Positions 1 through 9,451 of a DNA stretch of 64,000 nucleotides are shown here, one piece after another; positions within the stretch are counted from its first letter, which is position 1, and each line of letters opens with the position of its first letter. The stretch comes from Amphibacillus sp052055485 (GTDB lineage: Bacteria; Bacillota; Bacilli; Bacillales; Amphibacillaceae), in assembly GCF_052055485.1 (NCBI RefSeq), contig NZ_CP197171.1, forward strand, positions 186,001 to 250,000, given 5' to 3'. The position numbers were made by a program, and so were the translations under genes. The notes under the pieces are model-generated. The model saw only the letters and a program-made list of their open reading frames with translations, ran no database searches and was not told where the DNA came from.

Positions 1-3000
1 ATCTTCATTAGCTCTTAGGGTAACTGTAGCTAATGTTCCTGACCCTTCTAATGTGTCCTGCGTTCCTTTATTAGAAAAAGCGACAAAGACACGGTTGGGT
101 GCATCACTTCCTCCATCCACACGTTGAGAGTAATTTAACATGTGTTCCGTTAATTCAGTTGGTGAAGTCTCAACATATGAAAATCTTGAATCCTGGACGA
201 ATTCCGCATTAAAGGCATTGATATCTTGGAGACCTTCGCCAATTATCTCGACTGTAAATTCTTCTCCTGCTTGCACTTCTTCTTGCTCAGGGACTATTTT
301 CAACTCCCCTTGTATGTCTCTACCTGTAGCCTCTAACGGGTTTTCTCCTAATTGTCCAGCTACATACATAAGATCATAGGCATCAATCACACCATTATAA
401 TTAATATCGACTCTCGATACTTGATCCCATGTATTTGTTTGATCAAAGCCCATATAGCTTGCAAAGAAATTCAAATCCTCTTCATCGATGACACCATCAG
501 GAATATTTTCTCCTACCACAAATCCATTTGTACCATCAATTTTGTACGGTCTGAACTCTGCAGCACTACCAAATCCACCTACAGCGTTCGTAATTGTCAG
601 CTTAATATATCGGGCTGAAATGTTATCATCAAACTCAATTGTTTTGGTTTCTCCACTGCTTTCAAACTCGCCACCAGTGATAATATTTTGATATGTTTTG
701 CCATCTAAGCTAACGTCTAAATTATATTCTGTAATGGTTCCATTCCCTGCATCATCTCTTGGCACATACTCAAACTTGTCTAATTCATAGCCTAACTGCA
801 TATCAATTTCAAAAGTATGTGGTAATTCATTTCCACTGTTCCAATCTGTATGCCAAGTCGTCCCTTCATCACCATCTAATGCCGCTTCTGGTCCACTTCC
901 TGACTGGGAACTATTTGCTGTGCCTGTCATATTCTCAGGTACATTTCTAAAGCGATCAAGTTTGGTTGTTGCTGTAATTTCATCGCTCCATTCTGATGGC
1001 CCACGTGTGTTTACTGCTCTTACGCTGTAAGTATACTCAGTATCTGCTTGTACTCTCTCATCCACATAGTAAGGTGTTTGGTCATCATCCGTTGCCTTGA
1101 AGACATTTGTATAAACGACACCATCAATCATTAAATCATAAGTGACATGTTCACCATCAACTTCATCCCACTCGAGCTGTATCGCTCGATCGGTAATGTT
1201 TTCGTCTTCAGCTCTTAAACCTGTTGGTGTTGATGGTACTTCTTCGTCAATGATCTCATCTTCTTGACTATTGTCAAAACCATCTACGATTAATGACACT
1301 TCATTAGCTGTAATATTCGTTTTTTCTACTTTGACATACAATTTAGGTGCTGTCGTAATCTCAACTTCTTCAAATTCCGAACCAGGTGTAGCGTACTTAT
1401 TTAAGTTGGGCTCTTCATCATAATAGAAGACGTTGTCTGAATCGTTATATTCCTCTTCAGTTGAAACTTCTGCTAAGGTAATCTCTTTGTCTCCAACCAT
1501 CGCCGTTAAATTTTCCGGTTCTTGGCGTGTGTTGACGATGAATTCTGTCCCTTTATCGGTAACCATTCCTTGATAACCTTGACCTTCTGCTGTTCCAACC
1601 GTTATAGTAACCGTCTCATCATCGGTCACTTCGGAAGTAATATGTGTTCTTAAGTTTTTATCATCTTGATAGTCAAGTGTTTTACCATCATCTTCATATA
1701 AAGTGAATTCTGAATGACCTGATGGATAAATATCAAAAATTCTATTTTCAGAACCATCTAGATGATTAATGGAGTTATTTTCCGGTGCCATCGGAATAAT
1801 CGCTCCATCTTTAACAAATACAGGTGTTTTCCATAAAGGAGCATCAACGTTATTAACGACCGATCCACCTTGATATTGTTCACCCGTAAAATAATCGATC
1901 CAAGTTTGCTCTTCATCAGGGAGATAAATGCCATTTCTAACTCCTGCTTGATGATCAGCTTCATTATAAATTGGAGCGACTAGTAGACTTGGTCCCCACA
2001 TATATTGGTATTGAGTTTGGGTACCATACGTATAGGGGTCCTCAGGAAATTCTAACATCATTCCTCTAACCATTGGCATAGATGTTGAGGTTGATTCTTC
2101 CGCAATCGTATAGTTATATGGCATCATTTCTGTTTTTAATTTTAAATACATCCGATTAATCGATGCATAAGGTTCCCCATAATGCCAAGGATTTTTAGCA
2201 TGGTTACCAGCCCATCCGTCCATATCCATTTGGATTGGCGTAAAAGCCTTCCATTGATGATCCCTAGTCTGAATCACTGCATCCCCACCAAATATACCAT
2301 CCATATCTGAACCGATATTTGGATTACCCGATAAGCCTGCACCGATATATGTTGGAATATGCATGCGAATATATTCCCAGTTTCCTCCAGACTGATCGCC
2401 AGACCATAAGCCAGCATAGCGTTGGGTACCTGCCCAACCATTAAGAGAAACGACAAACGGTCGTGCTCCTCCAGAATTTTCTACATTTGCGATACCTTCT
2501 GCTGCTAGACGTGTGGCATCTAAAGCCATTGAATAGCCAGGACCAACCCAAGCAACATCTGTTTTGATCGCTCTTACCCCTGCTTGAACTTCTCCATCAA
2601 TGTCTCGGCGCAGAGGATCATCCTCTGGTAAGCTAGGATCAGGAAGAAGATTGCTTTGTGTCCATAATCCTGTCTCTACACCTTGATCAGCAGCTGCATT
2701 AGCAAATTCCTCTAAATTATCTAACCCACCATAGCCACAACCATAGCCATCATTAGGTAAAAACCATGCTAAAGGCATATCATTTTCGGCATAGGCATTT
2801 AGATAATCCATTCCATCTTCCATGAGTGTTCGGGTATCACCATGCCCATTATGAACACCATTAAAGCAATCTAAATGGCCTAAATAAAAAGCATATTCTG
2901 GCATGAGAGCCGCTTCACCCGTTAACTCAGTATACTCACTAATGATATTTGGAATCGTGTCTTCGACAAAGTAATAAGCATCAAAGCGATCTTCATTATG

Positions 3001-3777
3001 AGTAAAAGTAGCTGTTTTTGAAAAGTCATATACACCTGGTTGGAAAGTATGGCGCATCACACCATAGCCTTCTGTACTTAAATAGAAAGGGACAGGACTT
3101 GATGCAGCACCTGCATCCCAACCCCCACCAACTCTAATATTTATCGATCGATTTTTATGAGAGTAATAACCATTTTGTTGACCACCCCCATAAAAGTGTT
3201 CATCATCTTTTGTATCAAGCGTTTGAACGGTTCTACCCTCTCCATATTGAAGTGGCTCACTTTCACTCCAAAGCACCTTTTCCTTGTTTTTATCAAATAA
3301 GCTCATCTTTGAAGTATCTTTTTCAATTCTTAATTCTAAAGCAGCTGTAGAAATCGTGTAGAAATCAGCATCGCTTTCATCAATATCTATATCAATGACT
3401 CCGTACTCTTCTTCATATTCATCAAAGGCTTTATCAACAATTTCTGTTGTGTGTTCTTCTCGATTAGGTGTTGGAGCTTCTTGAAATTCCCCTTCAGGAT
3501 CCAAATGTAATCTAAATACAGTATCTTTAAGGAAGCTAATTTTAATCCCTTCACCTGTTGATAAGTCAAGATAAACACTACTTCCATCCTGGCTAATTTC
3601 ATCTATTGTGCCAATCATATCAAGTCCTTCAGCAGCAGTTGCCGTTATTTCATTGTTATTTTGTTTCTCTTCAGTAGCTAATAACGTTTGCGGAAACATC
3701 GAAAATAACAAGATTGCCGATAAAAATAAACCTGCCGATCGCTTAAACTGATGACGCCTTTTCTTACCTTTCAACAT
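1..3777 (-). CDS. Secreted multidomain GH31 glycosidase (partial, runs off the window)
   Basis: ATG at 3777 follows GTGGAGGTG; 1259 codons stay open to base 1, so the C-terminus is missing. Residues 1-35 form a signal peptide (basic start, hydrophobic core, LLA before TE). The GH31 barrel shows the nucleophile motif IKTDVAWVGPG (Asp about 407) and the acid/base motif GSDMDGIFGG (Asp about 491). Then come a GH31 C-terminal beta domain, a fibronectin type III domain (about 847-925), an F5/8 type C (CBM32-like) domain (about 940-1080), a dockerin-like pair of Ca-binding repeats (about 1084-1150, DGVIDEEDL and DINYNGVIDAYDL) and the start of a cohesin-like domain. GH31 enzymes are retaining alpha-glycosidases. 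The architecture resembles exported alpha-galactosidase or alpha-N-acetylgalactosaminidase members rather than intracellular maltases, but substrate specificity is inference. Confidence 0.85.
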   Translation of the reverse strand, partial: MLKGKKRRHQFKRSAGLFLSAILLFSMFPQTLLATEEKQNNNEITATAAEGLDMIGTIDEISQDGSSVYLDLSTGEGIKISFLKDTVFRLHLDPEGEFQEAPTPNREEHTTEIVDKAFDEYEEEYGVIDIDIDESDADFYTISTAALELRIEKDTSKMSLFDKNKEKVLWSESEPLQYGEGRTVQTLDTKDDEHFYGGGQQNGYYSHKNRSINIRVGGGWDAGAASSPVPFYLSTEGYGVMRHTFQPGVYDFSKTATFTHNEDRFDAYYFVEDTIPNIISEYTELTGEAALMPEYAFYLGHLDCFNGVHNGHGDTRTLMEDGMDYLNAYAENDMPLAWFLPNDGYGCGYGGLDNLEEFANAAADQGVETGLWTQSNLLPDPSLPEDDPLRRDIDGEVQAGVRAIKTDVAWVGPGYSMALDATRLAAEGIANVENSGGARPFVVSLNGWAGTQRYAGLWSGDQSGGNWEYIRMHIPTYIGAGLSGNPNIGSDMDGIFGGDAVIQTRDHQWKAFTPIQMDMDGWAGNHAKNPWHYGEPYASINRMYLKLKTEMMPYNYTIAEESTSTSMPMVRGMMLEFPEDPYTYGTQTQYQYMWGPSLLVAPIYNEADHQAGVRNGIYLPDEEQTWIDYFTGEQYQGGSVVNNVDAPLWKTPVFVKDGAIIPMAPENNSINHLDGSENRIFDIYPSGHSEFTLYEDDGKTLDYQDDKNLRTHITSEVTDDETVTITVGTAEGQGYQGMVTDKGTEFIVNTRQEPENLTAMVGDKEITLAEVSTEEEYNDSDNVFYYDEEPNLNKYATPGSEFEEVEITTAPKLYVKVEKTNITANEVSLIVDGFDNSQEDEIIDEEVPSTPTGLRAEDENITDRAIQLEWDEVDGEHVTYDLMIDGVVYTNVFKATDDDQTPYYVDERVQADTEYTYSVRAVNTRGPSEWSDEITATTKLDRFRNVPENMTGTANSSQSGSGPEAALDGDEGTTWHTDWNSGNELPHTFEIDMQLGYELDKFEYVPRDDAGNGTITEYNLDVSLDGKTYQNIITGGEFESSGETKTIEFDDNISARYIKLTITNAVGGFGSAAEFRPYKIDGTNGFVVGENIPDGVIDEEDLNFFASYMGFDQTNTWDQVSRVDINYNGVIDAYDLMYVAGQLGENPLEATGRDIQGELKIVPEQEEVQAGEEFTVEIIGEGLQDINAFNAEFVQDSRFSYVETSPTELTEHMLNYSQRVDGGSDAPNRVFVAFSNKGTQDTLEGSGTLATVTLRANED

Positions 3778-4330
3778 ATTGCACCTCCACAAAATATCAT
3801 TCAGGGTAACTATCAAAAATCTGCCTTTTGCTTTTCCTAATCATGTCAAGACTAAATCAGATAGAATCGTTGTCTCGCCTCCCTCTTGCTTCAACACACT
3901 GTTTCTTGTCTCTGCTGACATTCCCCCTTTTCTTTTTTATTTAGATCTTTATTTAAAAATATAGATCTCAATGAGGAAAACCACCTTTTTACTCTTCCGA
4001 AATACAGCGCTTACAACTAGATTTAATCAAATCGATGCTATCAAAGGTAGTCACACACGCATATCCGATAATGACCTTAAAGTAAATGTTCAAAACCCAT
4101 ACGTCCTAGAAAACACTACGATCTATGAAAACAATGATTGTCTATCTTGTTTATTTCGCTCGTATGAAACAAAAGGTTTACACATCTTTAAAACTACATG
4201 TAAATAAAGCAAGTACCCGTACTGAATTAGTATTTTCGTATAAAATATTCAATTGTATATATTTCAGATAGATTTTTATGCAAAATATAGTTAAATATAT
4301 CTATTTTTTCAAAAATCATACTTTAGTATT

Positions 4331-4348
4331 GGTTATGTCGTCATAACC
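4331..4348. promoter_or_regulatory. Inverted repeat, possible operator
   Basis: GGTTATG and CATAACC are separated by TCGT. The half-site GGTTAT is shared with the palindrome at 4524-4537, 190 bp away, which suggests two sites for one dimeric regulator. No regulator is encoded next to them, so the role is inference. Confidence 0.3.
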
Positions 4349-4366
4349 AGTTAGCTTATTTTTTAA

Positions 4367-4399
4367 CTCTATCAAAAATGACGATCATTTTTAATAGAG
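4367..4399. repeat. 33-bp hairpin with 15-bp arms
   Basis: Left arm 4367-4381 (CTCTATCAAAAATGA) and right arm 4385-4399 (TCATTTTTAATAGAG) pair at 14 of 15 positions around a 3-base loop. It is AT-rich with no T-tract, so it is not a typical terminator. Confidence 0.4.
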
Positions 4400-4523
4400 T
4401 ACTTAATAGACATTTCATTATAAGGAAACAAAGACTATCTACATTGAGGAATGATCATGATGCAAACGGAGTTTAGTGCTGGAATACTTAATCTATCAAA
4501 TGAAGTTCTAATTATAAAGACAA

Positions 4524-4537
4524 GTGGTTATAACCAC
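4524..4537. promoter_or_regulatory. 14-bp perfect palindrome, possible operator
   Basis: GTGGTTATAACCAC is a perfect palindrome sharing GGTTAT half-sites with 4331-4348. It looks like a dimeric repressor site. The target gene would be the GH31 gene starting at 3777, about 750 bp away, or nothing that is still present. Confidence 0.3.
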
Positions 4538-4689
4538 AAATAAAAGTATAATATAAACAATCGATGATGTAAAGGGTTTTTTTTACTAAAATAGTTTTTT
4601 TATAAGCAAGCTCATTTTTGATATAAAAGAGCGACTGATAAACGATAGAAAATACAGCGATGCTAAAGAGGCTGTTCAAGCAAATTAAA

Positions 4690-4727
4690 CCAGCCTTTAT
4701 CTATTATTATCACTAAATAAAAGCTGG
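4690..4727 (-). terminator. Rho-independent-like terminator of the ABC exporter operon
   Basis: CCAGCCTTTAT (4690-4700) pairs with ATAAAAGCTGG (4717-4727) with one mismatch. Read on the minus strand it is followed by TTTAATTT. It lies 30 bp downstream of the permease stop at 4757. Confidence 0.55.
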
Positions 4728-4756
4728 CTTTCCTGTACCATAGAATATCTTGATTA

Positions 4757-6367
4757 CTAAAGTGCTTTTTTCCAGGCAAACCAATTGATTACACATAGTA
4801 ATAGCACATAAAGAAAAACAACATAAGGGAACAAAAAGACTAAATGATGAATAAAAGCTAAAATACCAATTACAAACATCATGACCATCATCATTCCTGC
4901 ATTGGCTGATTCAATAACTGCAAAGGACTCGAGAAAAGGATAACGTCCGTTATTCATAATCCGATAGCTAATCGGTGTAAGCGCACAAGCGATCAGAAAA
5001 ATAACAGGAAAATGAACCAATGCCATTGGGCCCATAAAGAATAAGTAGATAATCAGCAAGAACAACATAACCGGTGCAAGTAATTGAACTAAAAAAGCCT
5101 TTAGTGTGGCCCGGTAGAAGAGTGATTCTTCTTTAACCGGCAAGACTTGATAAATAAAGGATCCTTTCTCTTTTGCCGAATACTTCAACATATAAACCAC
5201 TGTTGGAATGTTTAATAAAGCAAAATAACCATATAAGTAATTTATATTTTGATTTATTTCAAATCCATCGAATGCCATCATGACAAGCATAAAGATAGGT
5301 AAAGCAATTGAAATCCCTAATGTTGGATAGGTTTTTAGTTTAAAATCCCGCTCGCGGTTAAACATAGCCTGAGCAAAACCAAAAACCGCAAATTCCTGTT
5401 GATCATGACAAATCCATTTAGCGATCGTTTGACTAATTCGATGTTTCTTTGCTTTCTTTGCACTAGATGCATTTAACAATTTAGCTAGATTCTGCTCAAA
5501 CGACGGCATCAGTTTAAAATAAACCCATAAAGAAAGGACTGGCACAACAAGTGCAAAACAAGCAGCAACCACCATCCCGAGTTGATTATTATTTAATAAA
5601 ACCATTTCAAACAGGCTACCAAACCATAATGGTGGTAATAATAGGTGCCACCATTGCCAGTCAATCGAAAATGACATATCGATCAACTCAAATGATCGTC
5701 CAATGAATTGATAAACAAACACTAAAGCAATTGAGAGAAAAATCTGAACGTAATTGATGAGATTACGCAATTTTTCGCCATCAAAAAACTTTAAGATCAC
5801 TATATAAAATAAGGCTGTCATAACAATGCAAAAGATACTCATTAAAATCAAACTAAGCAATAGCAATAAGGAAAATAAGATCCCATGATAAATACTTCCA
5901 ACTACAAATGGAATCAACAATAAAGCACCAACCAATTGGGTCATATAAATAACAACATGGGTGAATTTTGCTAATGAAATCGTTCGTTGATCAACTGGCT
6001 TCGTATCGAGAACAACTTTATCTCTCACATCGAGCAGTACAGATGAGAAATCAGAGATCATTGATGTTGTGAGAATAAACATAATCATCGCAAAAACAAT
6101 GCTAATTTGAAAATAGAAATACTCTCCTATAATTAAAAATGGAATAAGTAATAATCCGATAAAAGCATATAGCAATAAAGATTTTACAAATGGGGTCAAT
6201 AAAGCATTTGGCTTTTGACGATCATTACTCATAATCGTTGGTACACGTCGTCCGTCCATCATGAGTTTAAACCCAATAATGAGTCGTAATGTTTGATAAT
6301 CAACACCAAGCAATCGATATAAGCCACTAAAACAGTCGAGTATTTTTAACGTTAACGAGTTATTCAT
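4757..6367 (-). CDS. ABC-2-type exporter permease
   Basis: A 536-residue integral membrane protein with about ten or more hydrophobic segments (for example YAFIGLLLIPFLII and SLLLLLSLILMSIFCIV). I place the start at ATG 6367, after AAGGAGCTGATCAAC; a longer frame to 6427 lacks a ribosome binding site and overlaps the ATPase gene too far. The start overlaps the end of the upstream ATP-binding gene by 8 bp, so the two are translationally coupled and form one transporter. Large single permeases of this kind partner an ATPase in Bacillota exporters of unknown cargo. No substrate can be deduced. A terminator follows 30 bp after the stop. Confidence 0.8.
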   Translation of the reverse strand: MNNSLTLKILDCFSGLYRLLGVDYQTLRLIIGFKLMMDGRRVPTIMSNDRQKPNALLTPFVKSLLLYAFIGLLLIPFLIIGEYFYFQISIVFAMIMFILTTSMISDFSSVLLDVRDKVVLDTKPVDQRTISLAKFTHVVIYMTQLVGALLLIPFVVGSIYHGILFSLLLLLSLILMSIFCIVMTALFYIVILKFFDGEKLRNLINYVQIFLSIALVFVYQFIGRSFELIDMSFSIDWQWWHLLLPPLWFGSLFEMVLLNNNQLGMVVAACFALVVPVLSLWVYFKLMPSFEQNLAKLLNASSAKKAKKHRISQTIAKWICHDQQEFAVFGFAQAMFNRERDFKLKTYPTLGISIALPIFMLVMMAFDGFEINQNINYLYGYFALLNIPTVVYMLKYSAKEKGSFIYQVLPVKEESLFYRATLKAFLVQLLAPVMLFLLIIYLFFMGPMALVHFPVIFLIACALTPISYRIMNNGRYPFLESFAVIESANAGMMMVMMFVIGILAFIHHLVFLFPYVVFLYVLLLCVINWFAWKKAL

Positions 6368-7154
6368 GTTGATCAGCTCCTTGAATAATTCGAACAATAT
6401 CAGTAGCCGTTTGTTCGTGCTGATCAAAGCCTGTTAATTGATTAAAAATTTGTTCAAGTGTTCCTTCTTTATTTTTTGCTTTTAGTTCCATAAAACTACC
6501 ATCTGCCATCACTTCGCCTTGATTAAGCAATAAAATCCGATCACTGATTTTTTCAACAACATCCATAATATGTGACGAATAAAAAATCGTTTTACCTGCT
6601 TTAGCAAGTTGATCCATCATTTCCTTAATGATCATGACACTATTTGCATCTAATCCAGCAAGTGGCTCATCAAAGAAAATCAAGTCTGGATCATGAATCA
6701 GACTAGCAATGATCAATAATTTCTGTTTCATTCCCTTAGAAAAAGTTGCAATTCTCGCATGTCTAACAGCTTTTAATTCAAATTTATCAAGTAAAGCCGT
6801 GAATTTCTGTTCGATTTGTTCCAGCCCCATACCATACATTTGACCAATAAAATGAATATACTCCGTTGCTGTTAAGTCATCATAAATTTCACCATTCTCT
6901 GGGACATAACCAATTCGTCGTTTATAATCTACAGGATGATCACGAATATTCTCACCAAAAACGATAACATCGCCTTTATAATCGCTAAGTAAACCGAGAA
7001 TTATTTTGACCGTTGTACTTTTACCAGCTCCATTCGGACCGATATAGCCAATAATCTCTCCGCGTTTAATTTTTACATTGATTTGATTAAGAACTTGTTT
7101 TCCAATAAATTGAATCGATAAATCCTTTAATTCTAATATCGTTTCCTCTGACAC
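6360..7154 (-). CDS. ABC transporter ATP-binding protein (exporter)
   Basis: Walker A GPNGAGKST, signature FSKGMKQKL, Walker B LIFFDEPLAGLD and the H-loop SSHIMD are all present and in order, so the protein should hydrolyse ATP. The signature FSKGMKQ is that of DRA/CcmA-type exporters. The start is chosen as GTG 7154 because AGGAGGGG lies 6 bases upstream; the TTG at 7160 is too close to it. The C-terminal 60 residues extend beyond the nucleotide-binding core. It overlaps the permease gene by 8 bp and surely energises it. Cargo is unknown. Confidence 0.9.
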   Translation of the reverse strand: MSEETILELKDLSIQFIGKQVLNQINVKIKRGEIIGYIGPNGAGKSTTVKIILGLLSDYKGDVIVFGENIRDHPVDYKRRIGYVPENGEIYDDLTATEYIHFIGQMYGMGLEQIEQKFTALLDKFELKAVRHARIATFSKGMKQKLLIIASLIHDPDLIFFDEPLAGLDANSVMIIKEMMDQLAKAGKTIFYSSHIMDVVEKISDRILLLNQGEVMADGSFMELKAKNKEGTLEQIFNQLTGFDQHEQTATDIVRIIQGADQHE

Positions 7155-7830
7155 AAACAACCCCTCCTCTACACTGTTATTTTTCAGTTTAACATATTTG
7201 CTTACCTATAAGAAAAGCTCAAGCTGCGCTTTCATCCTTTTGGACTAGTGCGTAACTTGAACTTTGCAGTGCTCAATTATCAAAAGTGATTCCGCCTAAG
7301 CTTTCGCAGCAAATAGAACCCATTTTCTTTCTATTAAATACAGGTCACAATGCTTATAAGCAATGGATAACCAATCTATTCCTGAATAAAGAAAAATTAA
7401 AATGTTACTTTTGCACCAAAATATTAAGGTTCAACTAAGATGGCTGAAGGGTGGAAGTCCATGTTTTGACATTGCAAATAGATATTTTGCTGAATCATCC
7501 CTTTATTATAAAGCTATCGTTATTAACCTGCAGGGGAGGTATGTTCCGCTTTCGGAACGAAATAGCGCTCCAAACAGATAAGAAAATCAAAGTCAACATG
7601 GGATTGAATCCCGACTCTCTCGAACACGGTCAAGGTTTAATAACTTTTTTCAGTGTGCGAAGCTTGATTACTAATATTATAATTTTGAAAATTACAATTA
7701 TCTTCTATTCAATTAAAAACCCAGCAAAAATCTGCTGAAATACTTATGAGCTTCTGATGGGAGTCGCCAATTATTTAAGCCTTTTGTCTCTAAACTCTAG
7801 AGGCTTTTCGACTTTCTCGAAGTATCTTTT
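7155..7830. other. Intergenic region without a supported gene
   Basis: About 680 bp between the aldolase-like gene and the ABC exporter. Short frames exist (for example 7451-7738 on the plus strand), but none has a good ribosome binding site or recognisable protein. An inverted pair AAGCCT/AGGCTT with other pairing bases (about 7778-7809) just after the aldolase stop could act as a weak terminator for the minus-strand PTS operon. Confidence 0.4.
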
Positions 7831-8529
7831 CTATCTTATTGGCATATTGTTTATTCTTGAACCTTTTCCAAATAAACCTTCCCAATCATTTTTAAAATGA
7901 TCTAAGGTTTCTTGAGTAAGCGCATATTCAGACATTTCTTCTAACAAATGATTAGGGACAGTCACGTTATCTGCTCCTGCTAGTATTGCTTGTTCTACAT
8001 GATCAACTGTTTTTAGAGAAGCTGCTGCAATTTTGCAGGAGTAATTTTCTTCATCAAATACTTTTTTTATTTTACTAATTACATCTATCCCTGAAACATT
8101 TAGCTTTTCTAATCTGCTTACATATACTGCTATATAATCAGCCCCTGATTCCGCTGCTAGAATTGCCTGATTAAGCGTAAAAATAGCTGTACATGAAATG
8201 GGAATTTCTCGCTGTTTCAACAATTTAATTGCTTTAAATCCTTCCACGCTTGCTGGGATTTTAACAAATGTATTTCCTTTAATTTCTTCTTTAATTTTTA
8301 TAGCGTCATTTACTATTTCATCAGCTGTATGGCCTATTACTTGTAAAAAGAAAGAACTGTCATTCCCTATAACCTTTCGAATTAATTTTGCATTTTCAAA
8401 AAAGGATTTCTTAGCTTCTTTTAAATCTTCAACCGCATTTGTAGGATTAATTGCAAAACAGTCCACTGGAAAACTATTTTTAGCATGTTCTATTTCTTTT
8501 AAATCAAAACTGAACAAACAAAATTCCAC
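7831..8529 (-). CDS. Fructose-6-phosphate aldolase/transaldolase-like protein 1
   Basis: A 232-residue protein of the FSA/TalC (class I aldolase, TIM-barrel) family. The Schiff-base lysine lies in FVKIPASVEGFKAI, and the aldolase-type Tyr is kept in YIAVYVSRLEK. GTG start at 8529 after AGGAGGGG. The conserved active-site Asp of the first strand (LDTS in FsaA) is missing here (CLFSFD), while Asn of the second strand (INPTN) and the FSA-type Gln (FLQVIG) are kept. It is the last gene of the minus-strand mannose-family PTS operon, 175 bp after its paralog. Expected role is cleavage of a ketose phosphate to a triose phosphate; loss of the Asp makes full activity uncertain. Confidence 0.75.
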   Translation of the reverse strand: MEFCLFSFDLKEIEHAKNSFPVDCFAINPTNAVEDLKEAKKSFFENAKLIRKVIGNDSSFFLQVIGHTADEIVNDAIKIKEEIKGNTFVKIPASVEGFKAIKLLKQREIPISCTAIFTLNQAILAAESGADYIAVYVSRLEKLNVSGIDVISKIKKVFDEENYSCKIAAASLKTVDHVEQAILAGADNVTVPNHLLEEMSEYALTQETLDHFKNDWEGLFGKGSRINNMPIR

Positions 8530-8704
8530 ATTTTCCCCTCCTATTCGGTAATTCCCAAAGGTTTCTGGTGGAATTCGTTTCTCTCTACCCTATAACAGTT
8601 TCTTCGTTTTGAAAAAGATCCATTGTATCAATATTTAACAGTTATCGAATATAAGTTTTTCATGTCCTTTGAGAATTACCTTTTATTCTATACAATCAGG
8701 TTAA

Positions 8705-9400
8705 TTACTTTTCCATATTACTGATCCGACTTCCAACTCCAAATAAACCTTCCCAATCTTCTTTAAATTTAGTTAACGTTTCTTGAGTAAGAGAATGAAT
8801 TGACATTTTTTCTAATAAATCTATGGTTAAGGCTAAATTATTTGCTCCTGCTAATACTGATTTTTCAATATGTTCTGTTGTCTTCAATGAAGCTGCTGCA
8901 ATTTTACAAGAATAATTTTCTTCATCAAATACTTTTTTTATTTTACTAATTACATCTATTCCTGAGGCGCCTACCTTCTCTAGTCTACTTACATAAACAG
9001 CTATATAATCAGCACCTGATTCTGCTGCTAATATCGCTTGGTTCAACGTGTAAATGGCTGTGCATGAAGTTGGAATATTTAATTTAGTAAGTTCCTTTAT
9101 TGCCTTAAAGCCTTCTACGCATGCCGGTATTTTAACCGTTGTATTCCCAGGGACAATTTCGATAATTTTCTTTGCATCTTCAACCATTTCCTCTGCAGTA
9201 TCACCTAGAGCTTCTAAAAAAAATGGTGTATCACTACCTATGATATCTCTAATCAATAAGGCGTTTTCTAGGAAACTCCTATCGACTGTCTTTAAATAGT
9301 CAACAGCAATAGAAGGGTTCATACTCACACTATTTATTGGAAATCTTTTAAATCCCTTCTTAACCATCTCTAAATTACCAGTATCTAAACAAATATCCAT
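8705..9400 (-). CDS. Fructose-6-phosphate aldolase/transaldolase-like protein 2
   Basis: 231 residues, FSA/TalC family, ATG 9400 after AAGGAGG. Schiff-base Lys in TVKIPACVEGFKAI; the first-strand Asp (CLDTGN) and Asn (SMNPS) are present, as is the Tyr in YIAVYVSRLEK. The third-strand position is Glu (FLEALG), as in true transaldolases, where its paralog has Gln. The middle-to-C-terminal half is almost identical to the product at 7831-8529, while the N-terminal halves differ widely. It follows the EIID gene by 51 bp and probably splits the sugar phosphate delivered by this PTS, for example fructose 6-phosphate after epimerisation. Confidence 0.8.
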   Translation of the reverse strand: MDICLDTGNLEMVKKGFKRFPINSVSMNPSIAVDYLKTVDRSFLENALLIRDIIGSDTPFFLEALGDTAEEMVEDAKKIIEIVPGNTTVKIPACVEGFKAIKELTKLNIPTSCTAIYTLNQAILAAESGADYIAVYVSRLEKVGASGIDVISKIKKVFDEENYSCKIAAASLKTTEHIEKSVLAGANNLALTIDLLEKMSIHSLTQETLTKFKEDWEGLFGVGSRISNMEK

Positions 9401-9451
9401 GTTATCCTCCTTGATTAATTTTTATTAGTTTATATTTTTATAGTCTTACTT

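Larger units (their letters stand above)
3778..4756. other. Intergenic region with palindromes
   Basis: About 980 bp between the GH31 gene and the ABC permease gene, both on the minus strand. I see no convincing gene; a 78-codon plus-strand frame at 3971-4207 has no ribosome binding site and no recognisable protein. It contains three inverted repeats: GGTTATG/CATAACC (4331-4348), a 33-bp near-perfect hairpin (4367-4399) and GTGGTTATAACCAC (4524-4537). The terminator of the ABC exporter operon lies at 4690-4727. Confidence 0.5.

Noticed and set aside
3971..4207. 78-codon plus-strand ORF
   Set aside because: No ribosome binding site, no recognisable protein, and it lies in the AT-rich upstream region of two minus-strand genes.
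7451..7738. 95-codon plus-strand ORF
   Set aside because: No Shine-Dalgarno sequence, composition like intergenic DNA and no family resemblance.
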